Source: Chelonoidis abingdonii
Lineage: Eukaryota > Chordata > Testudines > Testudinidae
Assembly (NCBI RefSeq): GCF_003597395.2
Contig: NC_133771.1
Span: 52,562,071 to 52,626,070, forward strand
DNA: 64,000 bases
Direction of reading: 5' to 3'
In this document: one piece after another, positions 12,976 through 24,293 of the stretch
How positions within the stretch are numbered: the first letter of the stretch is position 1
How the letters are laid out: each line of letters begins with the position of its first letter
Made by a program: the position numbers and the translations under genes
The notes under the pieces: generated by a model
What the model saw: only the letters and a program-made list of their open reading frames with translations
The model's database searches: none
What the model was told of the DNA's origin: nothing

Positions 12976-14503
12976 GTTACACATGGAAAGAGCATGGTTA
13001 ATAGTTTCTAGTTTTGGTTCCAGAATAAAAGGAATACTATAATTCTGGAACTTCGCTATACCTCAGCGATAAAGAATATGGTATTCAAAGTTAATTTGGG
13101 GGAGGGAGGAGAAATTTCAAATGATAAGACATGAGTGAACCATTAAACACTAATGGAATAAGGCTACCATATATCAGAGCCGTTTAATAAACTTCCTTGT
13201 AGACAACAGGGACGTAATCGAATTTGACAACAAGAAATATCTAATCACCTGAATAAACGACTAACGATCACACTGGGGTGACCACCAGAGTCGATACATA
13301 AGTTCAAATAAGACATAATGTTCTGCTGTTATATATATGCAAAAAGCAGATTTGAAACATTGTTTCCTGGTCATTCTATTATAGTCCTCATCTACATAAA
13401 TTATTTTTTCCTTGATCATAGTATACATAATAAATTTTAGAAGCAGTCTGAAAAATCAGCAAATTGCATATATAATCAAAATCAAAACTGATAGTTAATT
13501 GATTAAATAAATGTAATTCCAAGACAGGGCTCCTAACACGAGCAAGAGTAACAATAATATAGTCTGTCTACAAGCCCAAAAAACGAAAACGCCAGGGTAT
13601 TTTTAAATCTGCCTTCTAAATATATCCAATAATTTAATCGAATAATTTACACCAAGTGAAAACTAGCCGTCTTCTACCTCTAAACCATAATAAATAAGGG
13701 CCCCAAAATAAAACATTCCTCTAATGGTTTTCACACACTATATCTCTTGTCCTTTCAACCAATGTGCAGATGAAATGTATTCAGTTCAAAAGTAAATAAT
13801 GAGTTGCTATCAGTTTGAATCTCGTGCCAGAATCTTGAAAGGCTAAGTTTGTTTTCTCTGAATAGTGCATACCGAGCAAGAAAATCATGCTGAAACGTAA
13901 TTTAAGACTTCGGGTTGATTATAATGAAATTCAGAATCTGTCTCATCATCCAGAGCTGCACTGCACGTCACTGCTAAAGTGCAAAATTATTTCTGTTATA
14001 ATACGAACAAATATCAGTCTTAAAACCACTAAGGAAAGATTCTTTTGAAGAGAAAATGACGTTTTTCCATCTTAGTTAGCTTTTCAGAGGTAGAACGCAA
14101 CATTTTATGTGCCCACTATCTACCTTAGTTTTATACAGTGCCCTCGACTCAGGCGATTAATGAGCTTGATTCTGTCAATAGAAGATGAAAGTCTGGAAGG
14201 GCAATAGTATCTGAAATCCTGTCATACAAGACAAGGACAATCATTAATAACACCTTAAACAGTATCAAAGAAGATTTTAAGGAGGCAAAGAGATTAAAAT
14301 ATAAAATTGGACATGACAAAAGTATATTAAAACACATAAGGAAAGGAAGGCGTATTTGTTTTGATTATTTAGCACTACTTGCATGATATTTTACCAAAGA
14401 AAAAAACAGCCTTAAGAATCATGCGTTCTTGCCTAAATCTGGGTTATGTAATAATATATAGACATCTAAAAAACGAGCTGTCAAGTGAATAAAAAAATTA
14501 ATC

Positions 14504-14528
14504 NNNNNNNNNNNNNNNNNNNNNNNNN
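14504..14528. other. Assembly gap, exactly 25 N
   Basis: Twenty-five consecutive N. A fixed 25-N spacer between two overlapping, unmerged extensions is what gap-filling software of the PBJelly type writes for an 'overfilled' gap. The flanks support this: the sequence ending at 14503 reappears ending at 23635, and the sequence starting at 14529 appears first at 5494. Confidence 0.95.
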
Positions 14529-14630
14529 GCAGCGCTACAGGTTCTAAGCTGGTAATTAGCTTAGAGGAATTCATGCTGGTACCTCATCTTTTGGACGCTA
14601 AGGTTCAGAGTGGGGAATTATACCATGACA
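14529..14630 (+). mobile_element. Duplicate of the last ~100 bp of the Gypsy solo LTR
   Basis: Repeats the LTR end seen at 5494-5598, including ACCATGACA and the downstream TSD CAGCA (14631-14635). It is a piece of the same LTR brought in by the assembly duplication and not a second insertion. Confidence 0.85.
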
Positions 14631-14778
14631 CAGCAAGTGGGAAACCCTTCTATAAGCTTGACAATTAGTACATATGGGGCTCTGGATGGCTTGGGGGCAA
14701 ACAAAGAACTACAAATCCTTCCCTCTCTATGTGACCAGCTGAATCCTACTTAGCTCATCAGGGATTAAAAGATGTTAG

Positions 14779-15770
14779 TGTGACGTCTCCCTCTGGTGTT
14801 ATCTGGACCGGTGATCTGCTAGGTCACTCGAATCCTTGACTCTGGGAGCCAGCCTTACCCTGTTCTGCTGTGAGAACCCCCTCTCCTGGGCTGTTCATGC
14901 ACAGCCTCTGGCATGTAAACTGCTCCTTGGATTGTGCAACCGAATGACCCTAGCCAATATCTCCAGTCCCAGATGCAACCCTAGGAACCTCCACCTTGCA
15001 GTGTCCAGTTAGGCCAACTGGATGCTGCAAGCTTATATGAGTTTGTTAATTTCACAAAGAAAGTGATATGTACCAGGCTTGTTACCCCAAGGGTGTCTCT
15101 GACATGTTTCAAACCAAATGCACTGCTTCAGAGAGAATAAACAAACAGATTTATTAACTATAAAGATAGATTTTAAATGATTATAGGTCAAAGCATAACA
15201 AGTCAGATCTGATCAAATGAAATAAAAGCAAAACACATTCTAAGCTGAGCTTAACACTTTCAATGTCCTTACACACTTCAATACTGCTCATCACAGGCTG
15301 ACTAGTTGCTCTTCAGCCAGGCTCTCCCCTTTGATCAATGCCTCAGTCGCTTGGTGTGGTGATGTCTGTAGATGGAGGTGGAAGAGAAAGGAAGAGCATG
15401 GCAAAGTCTCTCCCTTTTATCATGTACTTTCTTCCCTCATGGCTTTGCCCTCCCCTGCTTCAGAGTCAGGTGAACACTACCTCATCACAGTCCCAAACTG
15501 ACCAAAGGAAGGGGGGGGGTGACTCACTCAGGAGTCCATCAGATCCTTTGTTCTTGGCTAAGCCAGTGTCCTTCGTTCCTGTGAGGCTGGGCTGGGTTTG
15601 TCTCATACATGCCCTGATGAGGTGTGAACTGCCTCTCTGCTCTTGGAGAGTTTGTGCCTGGTCTTATTTTAAGCCATGAAGACATATTTTCAGCTTCATA
15701 AGTATATACATGAAATTACAACCTATATTAAAATAATGTTGCTGTAACAACAATTACTATAACATCATTA
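14779..15770 (-). mobile_element. LTR A (putative 3' LTR) of a gag-only LTR element
   Basis: Starts TGTGACGTCTCCCTC at 14779. The first ~480 bp match LTR B at 18128 in the same orientation, 3.35 kb away. On the minus strand the gag remnant lies between them, so this would be the 3' LTR. The sequence 'agagaataaacaaacagat' near 15133 is shared by both copies. The far boundary is approximate: no matching inverted terminus was found, and the sequence to about 16130 may still be element. No clean target duplication was found. Confidence 0.6.
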
Positions 15771-16419
15771 TAACAACAATGCTCACCCTTGAATGGTTTC
15801 TGAGAACCCTTCTCTGGGACACATTGCTCTATGCTCCCTAGAGCCAGTTTTGCCTCTGGTTCAGCTACAACCTGCTGGCAGCTAACAACCCGGACAATTC
15901 TCTCCCTGGCAGGCATTACACCCCCATCCACTCGAGATGTGGAGTTGTCTCCAGCTGCTGTGCAGGAATTGGTCTTAACCACCTTCCCACCTGGAAGCAT
16001 GTAGCTTCTCCCTGCTGCAGAAGAATCAGGGAGATTCTCTCCCAGTCTCTCAGCAGTTCCTGAGACCTTACCCTTTCTATCAGGGGTCCCAGCATAAAAC
16101 TCCCTCCTGCTGCTGGCAAATACTTTAACTTGAGCTACAAGGAAAAAATCATTACCAAGGAGCAGATAGAATAGTCAAAACACTTTCCAAACCACATGGA
16201 TTTTAGTTAGTGGTATGAGGAATCTGCTTTTCCCCACCTCCACAATCTCTGCCATTTGGCCAGGTAGCATACTGGCCTTTGGGACCACACTCTACTTAAC
16301 CAGAGAGATCTGGAACCCTGTATCCTTCTGCCCCAAGTACTCCCTGCCATTAATTTCAACAACCTTAACATGTTCCATGTCTGATTCTTCAGAGGCCAAT
16401 CTCACAAAACCATAGGCAG

Positions 16420-16850
16420 CAACTCTGTGTGTGCTCCAGGGCTGAAGTACCCTTGGGGAAATATTAGTGGGTGCTCTGCACTCACTGGCAGCCAAGTTCC
16501 CCTCCTCCCTGTTCCACCTCATCTTCCTCCCCCCCACCCCAAGCGCGTCATGTCCCTGCTCCTCCACCTACCTCCCAGCGCTTCCCCCCAGCTGCAACCA
16601 AACAGCTGTGAGGAGGCAGGGAAGAGATGGGGCCGGAGTGGGAATTTGAGGAAGGGGTTGGAATAAGGGAAGAGTTGAGGCAGGGACTTTGGAGAAGGGG
16701 TTGGAATGAGGGCAGAGCAGGAGTGGGAAGAGGCGAGGCAGAGGCAGGGCTGCATGGAATAGTGGAGTGGGGCAGGGCCAGGGGCAGAAGGAGGGGTTGA
16801 GCACCAGAGGACAGTGGGGAAGTCGGTGCCTTTGACAAAACCAACATGAT
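16420..16850. repeat. GC-rich block within the LTR element
   Basis: C-rich then G-rich sequence with repeated GGGGTTGGAAT/GAGGCAGAGG phrases, unlike the AT-rich surroundings. I have a recollection of similar blocks dispersed in turtle genomes but cannot assign a family. It may be a separate insertion into the LTR element or part of its internal region. Minus-strand frames 16548-16943 and 16519-16755 are low-complexity and not credible genes. Confidence 0.45.
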
Positions 16851-16939
16851 AGGTTTTAATTGTTTGGGAGGCTCGTTTCTATTTTGAGGACAGCAGAACA
16901 AAAATGAGCTATTGGTTGCTTGCTTCCTCCTAGCACAGG

Positions 16940-17930
16940 CCATTTATTCCTCAGGTGATCAGTGGAATGACACTGATAGCACCTTTTGGGCTCTTCTACT
17001 TTTTCAGGAGATTTGGGATAGGAGTTACCAGTAGAAGAATGTTTTTGAGTAAGAAAATGTTTAGGCTCTCAACCCCCTTCTCACTTCCCAGGTGCAAAAT
17101 GGGATCCTCCCTTCCCACCAGTTTAAAACCTCTCTTTCTGTGGCTTGCCCTCAATAGATGCCTGATTCTGTTCAAAGGCACCAGCTAAAATAGCCATCTC
17201 ATCCACAGACTTTACATCTTTGTTCCATATATACTGCTTTACATCAGCCTTATGTCTGCTTAGGAAATGCTCTTGAGCAACAAGATCCAACATTCCCACA
17301 AAACTTGCCACCTCTTTACCCCCACCCATTTTCCCAACAAATCTTTCATTTTGTTTACATATTCCCCAATACTCATACCAATCTCCTTCTTAAGATTCCT
17401 AAATTTAACTCTATATATTTCAGGGATAATCTGAAAACTTTGCAAAACAGTATCTTTAAATTTATAATAGTCTAAAGCATCTTCAATAGGCATTCCATTA
17501 AATACATTTCGAGCTTTACCAGTTAATTTCACAATCAGGGTAGGAACTCTCTTATCATCAGGGATTTCATGTATTACACACAGCTTTTCGAAGGTAGTCA
17601 TATATTCAGCAATATCATTGTCCTCACTTTATGCAGGACATAAGTGTTCCCACTTGTGGATTTTTGGAGTGATGGGAGTCGTTGGGATCAGGGGATTCTG
17701 GTTCTGCTTCTCTAGCAGTCCAGTTGGTGTCTTCGCTCTCTTTCTCTTTCTTCTTGATGTCTTACTCTTTCTATTTCTTCTCTCTCTTTTTCTTTTTCTT
17801 CCATAGCCCTTCTGTGTGCAGCCTCTTCTTCTTTGAGCCTCATTTCTGCCTCCACATTTGAAACTCACAGTCCTTTTCCTTCGCTGCAGCTTCCTGTCTG
17901 GACAGCTCTAGTTTTGTAGCTGCCTCACTG
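16940..17930 (-). pseudogene. Gag remnant: charged N-terminus, SCAN-like capsid region, CCHC knuckle
   Basis: On the minus strand the order is: a highly charged K/R/E-rich stretch (about 17935-17640); a capsid-like region in a 113-codon frame (17601-17260) with 'LTGKARNVFNGMP' and 'FRNLKKEIGMSIGEYV'; its continuation in another frame (17329-17123) with 'EHFLSRHKADVKQYIW'; and a zinc knuckle C-x2-C-x4-H-x4-(C) at 16982-16940. The Lx(13)F plus EHFL/VDEMA pattern resembles the SCAN domain, which is known to descend from Gmr1-like Gypsy Gag. The last knuckle cysteine reads as Trp here but Cys in the left copy, so that is probably a sequencing error. No protease, RT or integrase follows. It is a structural-gene-only, broken copy. 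Confidence 0.7.
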
Positions 17931-18127
17931 GTAGTAATTTTTCTGCTTTCTTGTGTTTATTTCTCTCACCCGAAATAAACAAATAGAAAATAACAAAACT
18001 GTGACCTCCTCCTGACTGTTCTTAGCAACTGCACTTAAGACTCACTTAAAATCACAAATATCAGTGCTTAAAGTGTGAACTTTACTTGGAGTAACAAGCT
18101 GTAGATACACCCTGCTCACTGTTCCAT

Positions 18128-18605
18128 TGTGACGTCCCCCTCTGGTGTTAACTGGACCGGTGATCTGCTAGGTCACTCCAATCCTTGACTCTGGGAGCCA
18201 GCCTTACCCTGCTCTGCTGTGAGAACCTCCACTCTTGGGCTGTTCACGCACAGCCTCTGGCATGTAAGCTGCTCCTTGGATTGTGCAACCAAATGACACT
18301 AGCCAATATCTCCGGTACGAGCCACAACCCTAGGAACTTCCGTTTTGCAGCATCCAGTTATGCCCGCTGCATGCTGCAAGTTTATATGACTTTGTCAATT
18401 TAACAAATAAATTGATATGTACCAGGCTTGTTATCCCAACGGGAGTCTCTAATATGCTTCAAACCAAACACGCTGCTTCAGGTAGAATAAACAAACAGAT
18501 TTATTAACTATAAAGATAGATTTTAAGTGATTACAAGTCAAAGCATAACAAGTATCTGTCAAATGAAATAAAAGCAAAATGCGTTCTAAGCTGTTCTTAA
18601 CACTT
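18128..18605 (-). mobile_element. LTR B (putative 5' LTR, truncated)
   Basis: Starts TGTGACGTCCCCCTC at 18128 and tracks LTR A for about 480 bp, through 'gaataaacaaacagatttat' and 'aaagcaaaatgcgttctaag'. It then changes abruptly to unrelated sequence near 18605. Being next to the N-terminal side of gag on the minus strand, it is the 5' LTR, missing its outer part. Divergence from LTR A is well above zero, so the insertion is not recent, but sequence errors prevent dating. Confidence 0.6.
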
Positions 18606-19618
18606 TCAGTGTCATTGAAGACAATGACATAAAACTCTGATTACAGTAACAGCAGGTTCAGGCACTCTGGCCTTTGTTCAAAGCCCACTGAAGTGAATGG
18701 AAAGTCACCCAGTGCCTTTGGATCAGGCTCAGTGAAAACAATGTAATTTGGACTGGGGAATTCTAACAGTCATTCAAAAAAGATAAAAGAGTTCTGTTCT
18801 GTAGGATTTGTAAAATGCAAAAGAGTGAATGATGGTATTGGCACCACATATGTGATATAAATATAGGTACAATGACTGTCGGGATCATGTAACAGAAGTG
18901 CTCAAATTGGAATAGATGCAAGGCTTTCGTTCATTTGAACAGAAAAGGGAAACATAAATTTATACAAACAAGAATGTGGTCATTCTACAGAACATAAATG
19001 CATTTAAATTGCTCAATTTTCCTTGAGGGATTTAACCCTGAATCTGCACCAGAAAAATCTGAATCTGCACTTTAAAAAAACCCCACAATTTAAGCTATAA
19101 ACCCTCAAGCTTTGGAGGAAAAGGAAAAAAAGAGAAAAAAAGACGAGATTGTTAAAAATCATTTAACTAGCTTTGAAAAGTTTCAAGCTGCTGGGATTGA
19201 GCTCCAAGTCTAGAACAATAAATTCTCTGAATTGGAACAGAGGTTTTCAGAAATAAGTTTTCAGGTTTTAAAGAATATATTTTCCCAGACAAGTCATTCT
19301 GTGAGGAGATTTGAACAAACATGACTTTTTTTGATGGAGCTCTGACCTAAAAGGTTTTAAAGGCCCTTTGAAGCTTACCACCTCCAAAATTACTCCTTCA
19401 AGGCTATGTTTAAAGAGTTGTCGGAGAAAGATAAGAGGTTCAAAATTCCCACATCTGTTATCAAAATTCATGCCTTTTGGCATTTTGAAAGAAGAAAGAT
19501 CACACTTTAAATTTTAAAAATGTTGTAAAATAGAATTAAGGATGTAGAAAAAAGAACTTTTCTGTTATTAGGATAAAATTCTCTTCTCAGATCCACATAA
19601 TGATCTCTCTGCACTAAC
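18606..19618. other. No gene or classified repeat
   Basis: AT-rich intron-like sequence. It includes 'cactgaagtgaatggaaagtca', a phrase common in old CR1/SINE-like repeats, but no clear element ends. Minus frame 19268-19483 has no recognisable domain. Confidence 0.4.
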
Positions 19619-19740
19619 TAGTATGACCAGACAGCAAATGTGAAAAATCGGGATGGAAAGGGAGATAATAGGAGCCTATATAAGAAAAAGATCCCAAAAT
19701 CGGTACTATCCCTATAAAATCGGGACATCTGGTCACCCTA
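19619..19740. mobile_element. 122-bp MITE with TAG..TGACCAGA inverted ends
   Basis: Left end TAGTATGACCAGA at 19619, right end TCTGGTCACCCTA at 19740. Flanking octamers GCACTAAC (19611-19618) and GCTCCAAC (19741-19748) agree at 6 of 8 positions, consistent with a hAT-size target duplication blurred by errors or age. Related copy at 50979-51100. Confidence 0.65.
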
Positions 19741-20654
19741 GCTCCAACATTCTGCTGTCCCTATCCAGGTGGAACTCTCAGTTATGTCAGTGGTTGATCT
19801 TCATATATAAGTTCCACTGAATATCAGAGCTGAGGTCCCCAATGTGGACCAGACAGAAAGTTTGGTCTTTAGCTGAAAATGAGAAATCCTCTTCAGACAA
19901 GAATGCAGTGAAAGAACATTTCTTATTGTATACAACTCTGTCTCCTCACATCATATGCTTTCAAAGGATCTAGAAAAGTTTGATATCCAACAGACAAACT
20001 ATATAAACGCCGCAATCTTTCCTAGAACAATGACCACACTGAATCTTTAAGAGGGGATGCGGGGGGAATATTTGGCTGTCTGGTCAAATGAAGGGAATAT
20101 GCTTTATGGCTGGGGGAAGAGGGGAAGATGAAAACTGCTGCAAAAAGGGTCTGTGTGGTCACGAACTCATCCTCTGGGAATGAGGAGTTTAAAGGGGGAA
20201 GCCCTGTGCCTTAACCCTTCCTTTTGCATGGAGCAGGCTGAGGGGGAGATGGTAAAAGTCCCATCCAGGTAATTACAGAATAAACATGGGGTTACCTGCA
20301 CTGTACACTTTTATTTGCCAGGTAGTCACAGACATCTAATAATAAAGTTGTGGCCTGATTAAACCCATGTCAAATGTCTCCTGTCCTTCTTTCGGTACAG
20401 CCAGAAAACTGGTCTTTTAATTTGTTTCTTGTTACTTTGTACCACTGTATTCTTCTCTACTCAGTAAATCTTTTTTTTTTAAATTGTGGGTGAATGCAAC
20501 AAAATGCAAGTTTTTATATCTAGGAACAAAGAACACTTATAGGATGGGGGACTGTATCTGTGAAAGCAGTGACTCTGAAAGGACTTAGGACTCATGGTGA
20601 ATAACCAATGGAACATGCGTTACCAACTCCCATTGACTTCAGTAGGACCAGAAT

Positions 20655-22023
20655 TTCACCCCAATGAAATTTTTCAGAAACAAATGATTCAGAAAAGAGC
20701 TACAAGAATGTGGACACTTTGGCAAAATGAGGATAGACACATGCATAGAATTAAGCAGCAGTCCACAACATTTATTAAACTTTAACACAGGGGTGGGGCA
20801 CTACTGCCCATCACCCATACTCTCCTATACCGGGCATTTAATTGGTTCCAGTTTAGTGTTATACGGATCCTCACCATATAACGCATAATGTAGGGTAGGC
20901 TCTCCTCAGCCTACCCCTCAGAATTCAGCTCTTTGAATCATAGCATCCTACCCCCTGTGAGGGGGACAGTTTGTGCAGCAGGGTGGGGAACTTGGCCTGC
21001 AAAGGCCACAAAGACTGACCTCAGCCCAAAAAGGACACGATGTCTCACACTATGACATGAGCCCAAGGCCCATCAACAAAATCCCAGCTCTGGGAACTGT
21101 TCATTTTAGTCTCTTAACCACACTGAAAACTGGCTGCAAGTTGTTACAAATAAACAACTCCACCCAGCACCTCAGTTAGGTACTAAGCACATTCCTACTT
21201 AACTCACTGCGACTTGAGGGTGCTGTGAGGAAGGAAAAAACTTCCTGGTCTTTCTTCAATTGGCCCATGGGCAATCAGCTAGATCTGCAGCATCTGTCAG
21301 GCTGAGTTCCCATTCCTGGTTCAGGTGGGTAGGGTGGACTGGTGCAACAGAGCCAAAAGTGGCTCCACATTGCTCTAACATCAGGCTACATCCTGGGAGT
21401 TGGGAATGCTGACCAATCAGCTTCCCTCTCCCCCAGGTGACCAATGGATGCCATAGACCAAGGGGGAAGAGCTACCTATTGTCCCCTTGGCAAGCATCTC
21501 CCTCCCCTGCTGCTTCAACTGTTCCCCTTTCACCACTGGCTCTATCAAGTTCCGCCATCCATTGATGCAGATGAGTGGCATTTTGTGGTACAGAAAACAT
21601 GTCCTATAGTGAAAGACTTAAGAAATTCAATTTATTTAGTTTACCCTAGAGATGGTTAAGAGGTGACTGGATCATAGCCTAAGGGGAAAGGTTTCTGATA
21701 ACAGAGGACTCTAATCTTGATGGCAAAGACATAACAAAATCCAAAGGCTGGAAGATGAAACTTAACAAATTCATACTGGAAATAAGGCAAACTTTTTAAA
21801 GTGAGAGTAATTAATCACTGAAATTTACCTAGGCATGTGGTGATTTCACTCTCACTTAGAGTCTTTAAATCAATGCTGAATGTCTTTCTAAGAGATGTAG
21901 TCTAGCTCAGCCAGAAGTTATGGGCCTAACCAGGAGATATCTGGTGAAATTCTGTGGTTTGTGTTATGCAAGAGGTAAAACTAAATGTTCATAATGATCC
22001 CTTTGGGTTTTGAAATCTATAAT
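20655..22023 (+). mobile_element. CR1 LINE 3' region, interrupted by an insertion
   Basis: A CR1 piece at 20655-20713 ('aaaagagctacaagaatg') resumes at 21589 ('cagaaaacatgtcctatag') and continues through 'gaaagacttaagaaattcaa', 'aggtgactggatc' and 'gactctaatcttga' to the CR1 tail 'gatccctttgggttttgaa' near 22023. This is the familiar 3' end of turtle/bird CR1 in sense orientation. There is no reading frame left. The sequence between is treated as a separate insertion. Confidence 0.7.
20714..21583 (-). mobile_element. Unclassified insertion (LTR-like) in CR1
   Basis: 870 bp that split the CR1. TGTGG occurs at both junctions (20709-20713 and 21584-21588), which could be a 5-bp target duplication. 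On the minus strand there is GTTTAATAAATGTTGTGG near 20770-20787, like an LTR polyadenylation signal. No TG..CA ends could be fixed confidently because the two assembled copies disagree at the junctions. A solo LTR is my best guess. Confidence 0.45.
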
Positions 22024-23604
22024 GTTAATGGAAATTAAGCATGTGTTTAAGTAGTTTCTAGTTTTGGTTCTCAGAATAAAAGGATACTATATTCTGGGTT
22101 TTGCAAGCCTTCGCTATACCTCAGGATTAAAGAAAATGGTATTTCAAAGTTAATTTGGGGGAGGGAGGGAGAGAATTATCAAATGCATAAGACATTGAGT
22201 GAACCATTAAACACTAAGTGGAATAAAGGCTACCATAATCAGAGGCCGTTTAATAAACTTCCTTTGTAGACAACATGGACGTATCTGATTTGAACAACAG
22301 AGATATCTTAATCTACCTGAAATAAACTGACTAACATTCACACTGGGGTGACCACCAGTATTTGGATACCATATGTTCAATTAACTGACATAATCTGTTT
22401 TCTGCTGTTAATATACACTAAACGATAGCAGATTTTGAATCTGAAAAACAGTTTCTGTTTCTCTGGTCATTCCTATTATAGTCCATCATGCCTCTACAGA
22501 TAAAATTAATTTTTTTCCTTGTACAAGTTTACATAATATACAGTTTTAAAATGATGCAGTCTGAAAAATCAGCAAATTGGCATATTATATCAAACATCAT
22601 TCATATTTGCTTTTTAACTGATAGTTAATTGATTAAATAAATGTAATTCCAAGACTAGGGCTCCTAACCACTAGCAATATTAACAATAATAATAGTCTGT
22701 CTACATATGCCAAAAACTAAAACGCCAGGGTATTTTTAAGATCTGCCTTCTAATATATCCAATAATTTATGAATAATTTACACCAAGTGAAAACTAGCCT
22801 CTCTTACCTCTAAAAACTGCATATATGAATAAGCCCATAAACAATTCCTCTAATGGTTTTTAAGTGTGATTCTATATCTCTTGTCTTTCAACAATGTGCA
22901 GATGAAATGTATTCAGTTCAAAAGTAAATATATGAGTTGGCTATCAGTTTGAATCTCTGTCCAGAATCTGAAAGGTAAGTTTGGTTTTCTCTGAATAGTG
23001 CATCACCAGCAAGAAAATCATGCTGAAACTTAATTTAAGACTTCTGTTGATTATATGAAAATTACAGAATCTGTCTCACTCATCCAGAGCTGCACTGGCT
23101 CTGCACTGCTAACAGTGCAAAATTATTTCTGTTAGTAAAGAACAAATATCAGTCTTAATAACCACAAGGAATAGATCTGTTGAATGAGAAAATGACTTTT
23201 TCATCTAGTTACTTTTCAGAGTAGAACCACATTTTATGGTGCTATCTATCTACCTTTACGTTTTATACAGTGCCCATCACTCTAGCATCTAATGAGCTTG
23301 ATTCTGTCAATAGAATGAAAGTCTGAGAGGGCAATAGTTATCTGAAGCCTGTCATACAAGACAAGGGACAATCATTAATAACACCTTAAAAATCAGTATC
23401 AAAGAACTGATTTTAAGAGGCAAAGAGATTAAAATATAAATTGACATGACAAAAATGTATATTAAAACACTAAGGAAAGTGATGCTTTTTTTGTTTTATT
23501 ATTTTAGCTACTGCATGATATTTTACCAAATGAAACATCTTAAGAATTCATCTTTCTTGGCTAAATCTGGGTTATGTAAATACAATATAGACAAGTCTAA
23601 AAAC
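22024..23604. other. No gene or classified repeat
   Basis: AT-rich, intron-like DNA between the CR1 and the hAT element; the same DNA occupies about 12976-14472 in the left copy. No splice-flanked frame is visible. Confidence 0.45.
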
Positions 23605-24293
23605 GAGGGCTGTCAAGTGAATAAAAAAATTAATCATGATTAATCGCACAATTAAAAAAATTAACAATGCAATTAATCGCACTGTTGAACAATAATATAA
23701 ATCCACTTATTTAAATATTTTTGGATGTTTTCTACATTTTCAAAGATATTGATTTCAATTACAATACAGAACACAAAGTGCACAATGCACACTTTATATT
23801 TATTTTTGATTACAAGTATTTGTACTGTAAAAAAAGAAATAGTATTTTTCAATTCACCAAATACAAGTACTATAGTGCAATCTCCTTGTCATGAAAGTTG
23901 AACTTACAAATGTAGACTTATGTACCAAAAAACTGCATTCAAAAATAAAACAGTGTTCAATTTTAGAGCCTGCAAGTCCATTCAGTACTACTTCTTGCTC
24001 AGCCAATCGCTCAGACAAAGAAGTATGCTTACATTTGCAGGAGATAATGCTGCCTGCTTCTTGTTTACAATGTCACCTGAAAATGAGAACAGATGTTCTT
24101 ATGGCACTGTTGTGGCTGGCGTCACAAGATATTTACATATCAGATTGCTAAAGACTGATATGTCCCTTCATGCTTCAACCATCCAGGGGACAGGCGTCCA
24201 TGTTGATGATGGGTTCTGCTCAATAACAATCCAAAGCAGTGCAGACTGATGCACGTTCATTTTCATTAACTGAATCAGATGCCACCAGCAGAA

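Larger units (their letters stand above)
5494..14503. repeat. Left copy of a ~9.1-kb segment repeated directly at 14529-23635
   Basis: From GCAGCGCTACGG at 5494 to ATTAATC at 14503 this stretch runs parallel to 14529-23635 over its whole length. Landmarks pair up in order: LTR end 5598/14630, TGTGACG 5743/14779, second TGTGACG 9040/18128, small MITE 10495/19619, CR1 about 12530/21589, hAT start at the end. Differences are mostly one-base gains and losses, many in homopolymers, the pattern of uncorrected long reads. It stops at a 25-N gap. Most likely this is the same genomic DNA assembled twice. Frames here are heavily broken by these errors. Confidence 0.9.
14529..23635. repeat. Right copy of the ~9.1-kb segment also present at 5494-14503
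   Basis: The better of the two copies in many places: it keeps a 113-codon gag frame and cleaner LTR sequence. It still has indels of its own, for example around 20041-20060 and 20210-20240. Both ends coincide with the ends of the left copy, so each copy seems to span the same original gap between two contigs, one ending inside the Gypsy LTR and one starting inside the hAT element. The real chromosome probably has this DNA once. Confidence 0.9.

Noticed and set aside
16427..16943. Long minus- and plus-strand frames in the GC-rich block
   Set aside because: Low-complexity repeat sequence, repeated with indels at 7347-7872, so the frames are not conserved even between the two copies of the same DNA.
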